Positions 1 to 11,300 of a stretch of DNA of 64,000 nucleotides are shown here, piece after piece. Position 1 is the stretch's first letter. Every line of letters starts with the position of its first letter. Below the pieces are notes generated by a model, which saw only the letters and a list, made by a program, of their open reading frames with translations, had not been told where the DNA came from and ran no database searches. A program made the translations under genes and the position numbers. This DNA comes from Lytechinus pictus (Eukaryota > Echinodermata > Echinoidea > Temnopleuroida > Toxopneustidae), in contig NC_087251.1 of NCBI RefSeq assembly GCF_037042905.1, positions 47,936,373 to 48,000,372 on the forward strand, in the 5' to 3' direction.

Positions 1-183
1 ATGAGAATGGAAATACTGGTGAATCTGAATTCAAATAAATATTAACTCACAACGGAGCTTTACTATATATGGGATAACATGATTCAGAAAAAGTAACTAT
101 AGCCCCCCCCAAAAAAAAAAATAAAAAAAAAAAATAAATAAATAAAAAGGAAATAGGAGGCCTTTTTACGGAAACAAGCGTAC

Positions 184-307
184 CTTGCAAGTTTTCAGTT
201 CAGATATCCTGTTCCTCATCAGATTGTAACTCTTGGTGATGTGCAAATGGTAGTTGACTTTGTACTTCTGACTGGGCTAGGCTGCTAAGAACTTGATCCG
301 ATTGGAT
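184..307 (-). CDS. Possible terminal coding exon of an unidentified gene
   Basis: On the - strand an acceptor (tttaaattgcag) at 308-319 is followed by a frame reading IQSDQVLSSLAQSEVQS and ending SDEEQDI before a TGA at 200-202; a GT donor (CAAG|gtacgc) follows at 183. Only this frame is open, and it is in phase with the candidate exon at 494-561. A stop codon before a donor would mean an intron in the 3' UTR, which is unusual. I do not recognise the protein. Could also be chance. Confidence 0.3.
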
Positions 308-493
308 CTGCAATTTAAAATAAACACAATACTTTACAGTTTAAAATTTTAGAGCCAAAAAAAAAAAACATTTTCAAAATTTCCAGCTAGTCATATCCTA
401 AGCCTATTCATATACATGTATGAATATTTCCAACTAGAAAAAAGCTGGTCTTGACCAAAAACTTCCCTCTGTATCGTGACGAAATAGGCATAC

Positions 494-561
494 CTGGCTC
501 TGTTTCCACTGACCATCTTCATTGTCAATAAGAGTCAGTAAATGGTTCAAGCATACATGGC
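494..561 (-). CDS. Possible internal coding exon, same unidentified gene
   Basis: On the - strand the frame reads HVCLNHLLTLIDNEDGQW and KQSQ, ending at a good donor (AGCCAG|gtatgc) and joining the exon at 307 in phase 0. The acceptor side (tattagtag) lacks a pyrimidine tract and lies only 25 bp from the repeat array beginning at 587, so the upstream boundary is doubtful. If real, the gene would lie head-to-head with SPTLC2. Confidence 0.28.
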
Positions 562-586
562 CTACTAATAATTAATCCCCCTACAT

Positions 587-1658
587 CCCGGGGGGGGGCA
601 CTCGACCAAAAAAGTAGTGGGCATGTGCCGCGGGCGAGACAAAAAACGGGGGCCTTGGAGCGGGCTTATTGTAAAAAGGAGGGTCCTCGGAACGTGCTTC
701 GGAACGACAAATGTTTGTGAAAACGGGGGTCCTTGGAAAGGCTTGCGTGCATACGTGTATATGCAGCTAGCCTATAAGGTCTTTGCAGCTAGCCCAGCGG
801 CACGGGCGCCGGGTGCGCTCGCGCAGAGGCGATGGTCGGCCCGGGGGGGGCACTCGACCAAAAAAGTGGTAGGGGTGTGCCGCGGGCGAGGCAAAAAACG
901 GGGGCCTTGGAGCGGGCTTATTGTAAAATGGAGGGTCCTCGGAACGGGCTTCGGAACTACAAATGTTTGTGTAAACGGGGGTCCTCGGAACGGATCTCCG
1001 TATCTCTGTGAGTGCGTATGCATCCCTATGGAACGGGCAATCGTGCATGACGCAGCTAGCGCGGCCTCTGCCGGGTGCGCTCGCGCTTAGGCGATGGTCG
1101 AAAAGCGCTCTACGGCCGCTTTTCACCAAAATTGTAGCAGATCAATGCGACCGGAACGGCGTAACGAAAAATATGCAAAGCTTTGGAGCGGATTTCTTTC
1201 TTCTTTTTTCTCGATAAGAAGGAAATGCTATGCCTTGGAGCGGCTTTCTTTGTTCTTTTTCTCAATAAGACAAAAATGCTATGCCTTGGAACGGAAATTT
1301 GAGTGTAAAAATGGGGGTCCCCTCCGCGGCACATACCCACTATGCGTTATATACTGAGTGCCCCCCCCCCCGGGATGGTCGGACAGCGCTCAGCGGCCGC
1401 TTTTTACCAAAATTGCAGCTCATTGTGGCGGATCAATGCGATCGGAACGGCGTAACGAAAAATATGCGAAGCTTTGGAGCGGATTTCTTTCTTCTTTTCT
1501 CTCGATAACAAGAAAATGCTATGCTTCGGAGCGGCTTTCTTAGTTCTTTTTCTTAATAAGATGAAAATGCTATGCCCTGGAACGGAAATTTGAGTGTAAA
1601 AATGGGGGTCCCCTCCGCGGCACATACCCACTATGCCTTATATACTGAGTGCCCCCCC
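587..1658. mobile_element. Oligo-G-ended repeat element with 8-bp target duplication and internal tandem units
   Basis: Starts CCCGGGGGGGGGCACTC and ends GAGTGCCCCCCCC, inverted ends, bracketed by CCCTACAT at 579-586 and 1659-1666 (the exact edge is blurred by the C-run). Inside are two copies of a roughly 255-bp unit (from 588 and 840; motif CACTCGACCAAAAAAGT) and two of a roughly 290-bp unit (from about 1092 and 1372; motif GGAACGGCGTAACGAAAAAT). Short open frames here are by-products of the repeat. Confidence 0.6.
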
Positions 1659-1897
1659 CCCTACATCTGTCAAAGCTGGCTCGATGTATATATTATATTG
1701 AAGATTGACAAGGCCTCGCTATATATAAGTTGTAGGGCCTACCACGTCACATAATCTATTCAGTCCTCAATTTTGATGAGGAGTACAGTCCTCATCAAAC
1801 TTTAAATGATCTGTTTTAACATGGACCTATTACGAATGGTTTTAAGAATCAAATTTGTTTCTGTGACAAAAAGACTACCACGAAATCACAACAAATT

Positions 1898-2207
1898 ATG
1901 TGGAACGGCCTTCCATACTATCACGGAGGTCTAGCTGACCGGCCCGGCCGGCCGGCGAACCGCCGGTCGGCCTCTCAAAAGGCTTCAGCAGTAGCAACAG
2001 CAGCAGCTCACCCTCTTCTCTACCGCCCAGGCTCGCGCTCTGCACCGCCAAACACGCGGCGTCCGTTACAAAAATATACCGTACTCGTTCGGCCGTAGCC
2101 GCCCTAGTTTAGGCCTGGCTAGCTATATGTACCGTACGTAGCTAGCTATCGCCTGGCATTGAATGTTTTCCTGGGATCGGCAACCTGCGTCTGGCGCTTA
2201 CTGGAGA
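1898..2207 (+). promoter_or_regulatory. Probable SPTLC2 promoter / 5' UTR, CpG-rich
   Basis: This short stretch is markedly richer in G+C and CpG than its surroundings, with a GGCCGGCC-type run at 1940-1970, a CAG-rich stretch at 1985-2005 and CpG-rich sequence to about 2100. It directly precedes the inferred first coding exon. I see no clear TATA box at a fixed distance, so a CpG-type promoter with diffuse starts is the natural inference. The TSS is not determinable from sequence alone. Confidence 0.45.
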
Positions 2208-2360
2208 ATGGCCCTGCAGAGGAACAACAGAGTTAGTTCGAAATGTATAGAATCCCTTAAGAACATGAAGAATGGATTTTCAGAAAGGAAAGATGTGCCT
2301 TCGAGGTTGGGCGAATCAAAGTCAAACATGTCAAACTCAGAGTCAAAGTTTAATCATGAG
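2208..2360 (+). CDS. SPTLC2: SPTLC2 exon 1 (residues 1-51)
   Basis: Open frame from an ATG at 2208 to a GAG|gttggt donor, ending in phase 0 and joining exon 2 in frame. It encodes a hydrophilic basic/Ser/Asn-rich N-terminus (begins [12 protein letters not shown]), as expected because the cytosolic N-terminal tail of this family is poorly conserved. An in-frame ATG lies 45 nt upstream at 2163, but the 2208 start has A at -3 and G at +4 whereas 2163 has T at both, so 2208 is preferred. Identity rests on position, phase and total length rather than on similarity. Confidence 0.68.
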
Positions 2361-5300
2361 GTTGGTATTGCCTGTTTGTTTTCAATTTCAATTTTCATTC
2401 TTCTGATCAGTGGCGTACCCGGTAGGTACCCATGACATGTTCATTGAATGAGTGGGCGTACCTAGTCCTAGGATTTTCCAAAGGGGGGGGGGGGCAAATT
2501 CGTGACAAGCAAAAAAAAAAAAGGTCTTCAAGTTCAAGTTTTCTTGATGCCGATGTGTGAATTAGGGAAGGTTTTTCTTCGGCTGATGGTCATTTTCCGA
2601 CTTCACAAATGTGTCGCATATCGCCCTCAAAGCTTAAACGCAAGGTGATGTTGGACTAAACAAAATGAGTCATAATTTTTCTCGAGTTTGAGCGTTAATA
2701 ATGACCCCTTTGAAAATTTTGTTTGATATAATGAATAACAAATGTTGCATTCAACTTGTGCAGTGAGGTGAAAACTGAAATGAATGGGTCGACCGGATTG
2801 AGCTCTGTGTGTGTCTCGACTCTAGAGTTAATAATGACCAAACTCGAGTTTGAGCATTAATAATGACCCCTTTGAAAATTTTGTTTGATATAATGAATAA
2901 CAAATGTTGCATTCAACTTGTGCAGTGAGGTGAAATGAATGGGTCGACCGGATTGAGCTCTGTGTGTGTCTCTAGAGTCTAGTGCAGTGGTCACCGGTAT
3001 AGCGGTAGAACATTTATAAGCGCTGGGAATCTGCACGTGGCGTGTGTGTTGTACGTGTGTGCATGTATACAATTACAATTCATTTGCAATCATCGTGTGA
3101 AGCCAAAGGAGACAAAGGGGGTATGTTAGCCCCTCATATATTTTTTTACAGCAAATGGGTTACATCAGGGATGGAAGGGGTATATCTCTTTTCAAATAAA
3201 GTATCTTTACACCAGGGGCGGATCCAGGATTTTATGAAGGGGGGGGGGGGCACATTTCCCCTAGGAAAATTTTACAAGCAAAAAAAAAGTCCTTATCAAA
3301 GGGGGGGGGGGCACGCTATTGTGTTTTAACTGCATTTTTACATTAAAAATTTTAATTGTGCCTCTCAGGGGGGGGGGGGGACGAGCCGGCTGTGCCCCCT
3401 GCATCCGCCAGTGCTTGACACCAGAGGTTATAATTAGGTATACCCCCTCCCCTTTTAAATGTTTCATTTCATGCAAGTAAAATATTTTCATGCCCCACTT
3501 AGAAATTTAAGGAAGCCTATATAGTTGCAGAAATGCCTCCTGTATACATGCATGACCAGGGGAAGATCCAGGGGGGGGCACATCCAACCCCTCCCCTCCT
3601 TGAGAGCCATTATCAAAATTGTTAATGTAAATTGCTGCTTTTACACGTGTGCCCCCCTTTGAAAGTCAGCATAGGAATATTTTTTTTTGCTTTTCAAATT
3701 TTACCTGGATGAAATGAAATGCATTTTTAGGTGAAAACATTTTTATTTTTGCTTGTCAAATTTTCCTTCCAAAAAGGAAAATGAGCCCCCCCCCCTTGGA
3801 AAATCCTGGATCCGCCCCTGCACAATGACCATGTGATAATTCTTATTCTTAATAGTACAATTATCACGGATCCAGGGATGGAGGAACTGGGGCACCCCCA
3901 AGATAGACATTTCGGAGAAGCTCAGAAAGAGCAGTTGATCTGTTCTTGACCCTTTCAAGAATTTCATTTTTTTTTACTCCTCACACCCCCTCCCCCTTCA
4001 TGCAGGTACATGTATATCCTGGACCTGCCTCTACTTTGCAGTCTTTGAACAAAAAAAGCTTACACAGCTTGTAATACACAGTCATACACACAATTACATT
4101 TCATTATTGCTCTCCCCCCTCCTCAAGCCTGAATCTCCCCACTTTGTACAATGCACATTCAGCCACTCTCGTGATCACATGACACGCACACACTGGCGTA
4201 AATCCGTGTTGATGGGTGGGGGGGATGACTGAAATATTTTGGCATTTTTTTGCAATCATGTTTCAGATATGCAAGGAATTGTCATTGATATGTCCACAGT
4301 GGCGTACCGTGGGTCACGGCATTGGGGAGGGGGGGGGGCACCAGCAAAATTTTGAATCACTAAGTGAGTGCGCTAGTGAGCGCGCGAAGCGCGCTAAGTT
4401 GCCAGTTATACTGACCTAATAGAGACATTTTAAGGACAATGTCATTAAACGGATATGTATCTCACTGATCAAATAATGCGAGCGCGAAGCGCGAGCTGAC
4501 ATTTTTTTATATTCACACCTAAAAAGGGACAATATAATCAAACTTGTGTAATCATGTTAGGTACCTGTCTCGCTAAACAATGCGAGCGCGAAGCGCGAGC
4601 TGAAAACTTAGATAATTCAAACCTGAAGTGGGACATTCTAAGGTTTCTTTGTATAGGAATTAACTAGGACCATACGTATTTCATTAACCAAATGATGCGA
4701 GCGCGAAGCGCGAGCTGAAAATTTTTGATATTCAGATCAGAAGAAGGGACATTTTAAGGACTGATTTTAGGACTACATGAAGAGCAGACATATCTCACCA
4801 ATCCACTAATGCGAACGTAATCACGGACAGGAAATGTTTCATATATACGAAGACCTTAACATGGGGCAATCACTTTTGAGTCATGAAAAAGAAGCATATG
4901 TCACTACATTAAACAATGATAACTCAAGTGCTAGGAAATATATTTGGTTTATATTGACTTGAAAACGGGATATTTTAGTACAACAGGATTATATATCTCG
5001 TTAAACAGACAATGCGAGCACCAGGAACAATAAAAAAATGTTTCATAAAGTTGTAATGTAACATAATATAATATAACATTATAATGAATAATATTTTCTT
5101 CTTTCCCACTACGTTTCTCTTCCTTTCTCCCTTTTTTCTCCTTTTCCCCCTTTCCCCGTTTTTTTTGTCAGCCGATGGGGGGGGGGGGATGTGCCCCCCA
5201 TGCCCCCCGTAGTTACGCCACTGTATGTCCATATGGCAAATACCCCTCCAATATTATTATCTTTTTTTTACCTCATGATGGTTTAATGGTTTTATTAGAG

Positions 5301-8300
5301 ATTACATTTAAAAAAATTTGACATTCCATCTTAATCCCTTCCCAAAGACCCCAACATTGATGAATTGGAAGAAACAGGGGTTTCTCTTCAATGTTATAAT
5401 AAGGACATAAGTATTTCGTTTGGAAATGGTGAAATGGCTCTTTATTTGCATTTTATGATTCAATAATATTGTTTTATTTGTTAAGCGGTATTTTAGGAAG
5501 AATTTTCACCAATAAAACAATTATCTCTTGTGATTTTTTTTTTCATTTCTTTCGTAAAAAGTGGGGGGGATGTTTGTACAGTAGGCGAGCGGCAAGAGGC
5601 CAAAATTTGGGACTTTAATCCCCCCGACTGGATCAAAGCAAAAACATGCATTATTTTAAAGGAAATTTTCTGAATTTTTCAGAACTGAGAATTAAAAGTG
5701 TCGCAGAGTGTAGCTTCACCATGGAAACCAGCCTTGAATAGGCCACGCCCATTTTTGTGATAAATGCAAAGCAGTAACTTATTATTTATATTTGTTAATT
5801 AATTACACTAATTTATATATAAATACAGAATTTACAAGGTTAAAATCACTACAGATTGAATGATATGATAACGCCTAGCAACCAAATATATATTTCATAA
5901 TATTTGATTTAAAAACTGTTGCCTAGCAATTTTATTTTCCCTAGCAACCATATTCACTTTTCAATATTCTCTTATTTTTTTAATCAGATTAATTCATTTT
6001 TTCATTTTTTTAAGTTTTTTATTTGTAAAAGCTAATGAAGAAGATGAATTTTGATGAAAAAGTGATAAAAGAGGAAGACTAGGGTGTATAATGCATTCAT
6101 GATCATGAAAAATTACATTTTTGCCTTGTTTGAATAACCCTTGCATGTGACTGATATCACTAATAATTTATTGGTGTGTGTTTACGACTATACGCATCAT
6201 TTAATGGATTTTATAATATTGTTATAAATCATGCTTAGATACCCTGCTGTGTCATGTCATCTGTTCTAATCTAACTAATTGAGTATTCATATATTTTTTG
6301 TTACCTATGGAAACCATTTTTTGTTGCCTAGCAACAGTATTTTCCCTAGCAACCATCACTTTTTGGCGATATTTCAAGCCTGTAACCTCCCCAAAATCCC
6401 TGTTTTTTGGTACTCAAAATGCATCTGATACTATTCTAAGCATATATCGTGGTGATGACAATTAATTTTACACATCTGGCCAGGCAGTTTGCATATTGAG
6501 AGAGGGCATGGCTGTATGAAGAAGATTTTTCCTTGGGGTGGCTGACGACAAAAAAATGTCAAAGAAACAAAGCGAGGGAGCGAAGCTACTGAGTTTGGCA
6601 AGAGGCGCTTTTTCATAGTAAATTGAAGGATATTATGCACACTTTGGGTGAATTTTGTGAAAACTTTTAGTTTAAAAATTTAACTTTTCGCTGCATACGG
6701 CAATGGGAGAGGAAATAGGTATTATTAACAATATCATTTAGGTTGTTATTTGGAACATTTTATTATACAACATTTATTAGGAAGGGTAATACATATCCAA
6801 GACCAACCAATAAAGTGTAAAGTGTCTGCAATATGAAAACGAAATTATTTATCAGTATGGCATATATAATTCCTAAACTGTAGTGATTGTGAACTCAAAT
6901 GCTTATTACTTTATGCAGGAACCTACTTAATTATGTAAATCACAATGATCTATCAAAGTTTCTAACTGCAATTCTGGCAATTTTCCTGTGTAATTGCGAG
7001 TTTTTTTATATTTTTTATTATTATTCCAATGCATCCATGGGCAATGGGGCAATTAACACAATAGTCTACTTGCAGACCTTCAAGCAGGATTGCTGGTTTA
7101 TCTGCACAACCTGGTGAAAAAAAGCTTTTCAATGATCACCTGCCGTGATTTAAACATAGATCAAGAGATCCTCAGTATGTCGTACATGTATCAAGTAGAC
7201 AACAAAAATTACTCCAATCTGTGCATGTTGCTCACTAGAACCGGTTAGTCCCTGGACATTCTATATGGGCATTACTGATTCCAGCAGTTAATTAGCAGGT
7301 CGAATATCTGTTCAAGTATAATTAATTAAGAGGAGGCCCTATTACTGTCTCATCAAGCTAACGGGCAAAGTCCTAACCATTGAAGTTATGAGTATTTCTT
7401 TAAGTTCTTTCTATAAACCTCCTAACCAATCTTTCTCCCTTACTCGAGAAGCCACCTCCGATCTGGGAAATGTTATTATTAGGGATTTCAACAGTCACAG
7501 CATTATCTGGGGGTATGGAGAAACCCCGGGAGAAACCAACGAGATGGAGAACTTGTGGAGAACTGGTCACATGCAAATTAGATTGAATCACCCGACAAAA
7601 TTTGAGAAAGTTGTGCTTGACCCTCTCCCGCACACTCAACATCGACCGATTGGGCTGAAGGTGAATGCAGCCATCACTCCACGCACAGTTCCTTTTCACA
7701 GACGTTTCACCCTGAAGAAAGCAATCTGGGAGCAGTTTGTCATAGATCCGAATACCTATCCACAGAATCTTCCAGCACTCCCTACGACATTAAGACACAT
7801 TTGGAAAGCTGTTGAAGGAGTCATCACAGAAAAATATTCCACGAGGATGCCGTACAAACTATTCTCCGGGCTTGACGGATGACGAAGCTGCTGTGCAATA
7901 ATTAAAGGAGCTTTGAGAATTACCCCTTTGGTGCCGATACACTTGAATGTGGGGGAACATTGACAATTGTCATTATGGATCCCAGTAAAAAAAGAAATTG
8001 ACAGTAATTAAATAAATCAATGGATATGACTCACTACAGCAGAAAAGCCGGGGAAAATAATTTGGATCCTTGAAAACGACTATGCGAGTCTCAAACTATA
8101 CCCCTAGTGACCACCGACCAAATGGCCTACTATCTTCTTGTGTACAAGGTATCCATATTTATTGCCCGCGAAGGGCCAACCTCCCTAAAAGTGCAGAGAC
8201 AGCCTCCCAACTAAGAGTCATTTGAAACCACAAGACCATTCAGCATGAACGTCTTGTCTGCTTGTGCTGTGCTATCAAAGAAAATAATGAAGAGCAACAA

Positions 8301-11300
8301 GGCACCTGGATTAGATGTCCTCTGTGAGCAGATCACACTTCTTGAACCTGTTGCAGCCCAATGGCTGCTGACATGTTAAACCACTGTTTGCATGAAAAAA
8401 TAAAACAACGGCAAGAGGAAATTGAGGGTAGTTGCCTAACTAGAGCCAGGTAAAGACCTAATCAGCCCAAGGAGTTACAGCTAGAACAATCTCTCTACTC
8501 TGTCACACATACAAGCCCTTTGAAAGGCTCCTGATCAAACGCATTGCTCCCTTTGTGACTGAGTTCCTCATTCAAGTATGCAAGATTCAGGCCAGGAAAG
8601 TCCTTTACTGAATCTGATTCAGTACATCAGATGGTTTGAGGAAGGTCTGAAAACTAGAGCAGCCATTGTTGACTTCTCCGCAGCTTATATAACAGTTGAT
8701 CATAGGGTAGGCCTACTTACGAGGAAAGTCATTGTGATGACAAAAGACGTCAAGTTGACAAGGCTAATTCAGAACATTCCCTCAAACCGGTTGTTTGTGA
8801 ATCTCAATGGTTCCAGCAGCAAATGGTGGAGGCAGAAAATGGTCCCCCACAAAGAAGTGTCATTGCCCAAATACACAAACTACCAACTAATTCACCCAAA
8901 CACCAAGAGCTACCAATGATTATGAACTGTACATTGCCTCACAGAAGCAGTCATTTGAAGAGGTGGAAAAAACATTCAGCGATCCTCTGGCGTATCTGGC
9001 TCTTTACTATAAAGAGAACATCCAACTTAGCTTCTCCCACCTTGACGATAGAAATGCAGACCGTAAACTGATGGTCAGATGGTGTTGAAACTTGAAAATG
9101 AATGAATCACACCCCCTCACACCAGCAAGCTTGCCTACCTTGACGTCACTCTTGCATACAAAGAATATGTTGCCAAGACAAAGGCAAAAGCTGGAGAAAG
9201 GAACAACATCAATAAGAGGCTTGCTAGCACGATATGGGGAGCTGATGACAAACCATCCGTTCAACAGCTCTGCTGTATTCTACGAGTTTAACCCAGTCCT
9301 GAATGCTGCTTGCAGAGCAATTTCCGACTGTCTGCTACCAAAAAGAGTAAATGATCTTTACCTATATTGTGTGACACAGTCCCCCACACATAGAGGTATC
9401 AGCACAGGTGGACAAAAAAAAATCCTTCTTCTTTCACTCTTTAACTCTGAATCCGCCAAAAAGAGACTCGAATCAAGACAGTTTCATTCACTTGACTGAA
9501 TCCATTAATGGCTATGCACACAGCCAAAGGATCCCCCTATGGTCAAACCACCTCTAGTCTGTGACGCAAAAGCTTTCCATGTGACCTAGCGAATCTGGCC
9601 CCCAGGTACAAGTGACGAATGGCCATCCTGGCTATGTCTCAATTGCCTATGGTCTGGAACAGGAAGGTGCAAAGTCCTTAATATGCAGTTCGGGGCTACA
9701 CTGAGCAGGGATGCAGACACTATCTACGACTGAGGAGAGGATCAGACAGTGCATCACCTTTTGGTCTGCCCCCCCCCCTCCCTCCTAACAGAGCCGTGCG
9801 CTGCCAAAGATCTGGAGTCGTTCAACCCAAAAGCCAGATCTTGCTTGAACCCTCTACTACACATGACTTGTGTAGTGACCCGAGAAGATGGACACAGAGC
9901 AAATATTGCCGTTTAAAATCATGCAGTATACTATGACCAAATGGGAGCCTAGGTGTGCAGGAGTCTAGGTCTCCAAAACGTGGCTTTTTATGTGGGTGTG
10001 TAGATATAAGGTAAGATTGTTAGCATCGAATATCTTTGCTCTTTCACTGTCAAATCGTAATTTCACCTTAAAACACTAACAATCAGAATATAGGCACCGT
10101 TTTCAGCAAAGTTTTAGCCTAATTAACCGACAACCCCATCAGGAACCAATCAAGTCCCTGCCCCCTCCCCCTTCCAAATGTCAGATTACCATAAATAGGT
10201 GTCTTCTACCAGTCAGATAATTAATGACACACTTCTTGTTAGTTCATTAAAGATGTCATGTCCTGTTAATGGTACAAGATCTACATGTAGCTTTCCTGTG
10301 AAAAGATTCTAGTGCAGTGGCAAAGGCAGTGGCAGTTCATAGCTCTGGTAGGAGGGAGCAGACACAAAAATGTTGTATCCTATGATCATCCTTACAGTTG
10401 CAGGTAGTTTCTTTATCCCTATTGTAGCCCCATAGGCGATTTAAACAAGATCAGGTAGGCCATTCTTCACTTGGACCTGGAGAGTGATGTACTAAGTCCA
10501 TAGGTGAGATTGTGCATCACAGACTGGAGATTGTGAGACCAGAGGGTGACGCTTTCATGCGTGCAGAGTCATCATGCATGTCAAGGGATTCTGTTGAGCG
10601 GAGAAAACTGTGTCTAGATTTGAGTCTCTTGGCAGGTTCATGGTTGACGAGTGGAATACTATCCTCTTGATTGTTATTTTCTTTCTTCTGTGCTGATGAC
10701 TTCTCTTCTGATGTACGATGGGGCAATAATACAGAGAAGGTAAAGATTAATCACTTCTGTTAGTCGCAAACAGCCAGTGATGGCTCTGCAAGCTCCATTT
10801 AAGACTTGTCACCAAGGACTGCGTACTCAGCAGTGGAGAAGCATAGAGCAAGAGCTGTGGTACAGATAGATTTGGCATCTCTCAATTCCCCATCTGTTTC
10901 CCAGCTTCTTCAGAATGATATTCCTTCCTCCAAATTTTGCATTTGTTTTGGAAGCATGTTCTTTTTATGAAAAAGAACGGTCTAGAATGACGCCAAGATA
11001 GGTTGACTTGTTACCATCTGATCCTCAGTTTTTTATCTGCTCTCTGTTTTTAAGGTGGAATACACTAAGTTGGGGGTCTTTCTGGATTGGCTCAGAGATG
11101 ATTTATAGCACAGTAAGGAATTAGACTTGCCAGATCATCACTTTGGCACACAAAGGAGTAATTATTTAGAGATTATTGCACAGTTCAATGTTTTCCCACT
11201 CCATTAAAGTAGTGATACAAAATTATGGCTGTAATTTAGATTTTCCAGCCTTATTATTTGAACTAATCATCATTACAAATACAGATTAGTATGTTTTACC

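Noticed and set aside
617..1090. 157-codon Arg/Gly-rich frame
   Set aside because: Lies inside the oligo-G-ended repeat array, repeats with the DNA unit, and has opposing frames of similar length.
7388..7882. 164-codon frame as a host gene
   Set aside because: It is the endonuclease part of a decayed LINE; the following reverse-transcriptase pieces confirm this.
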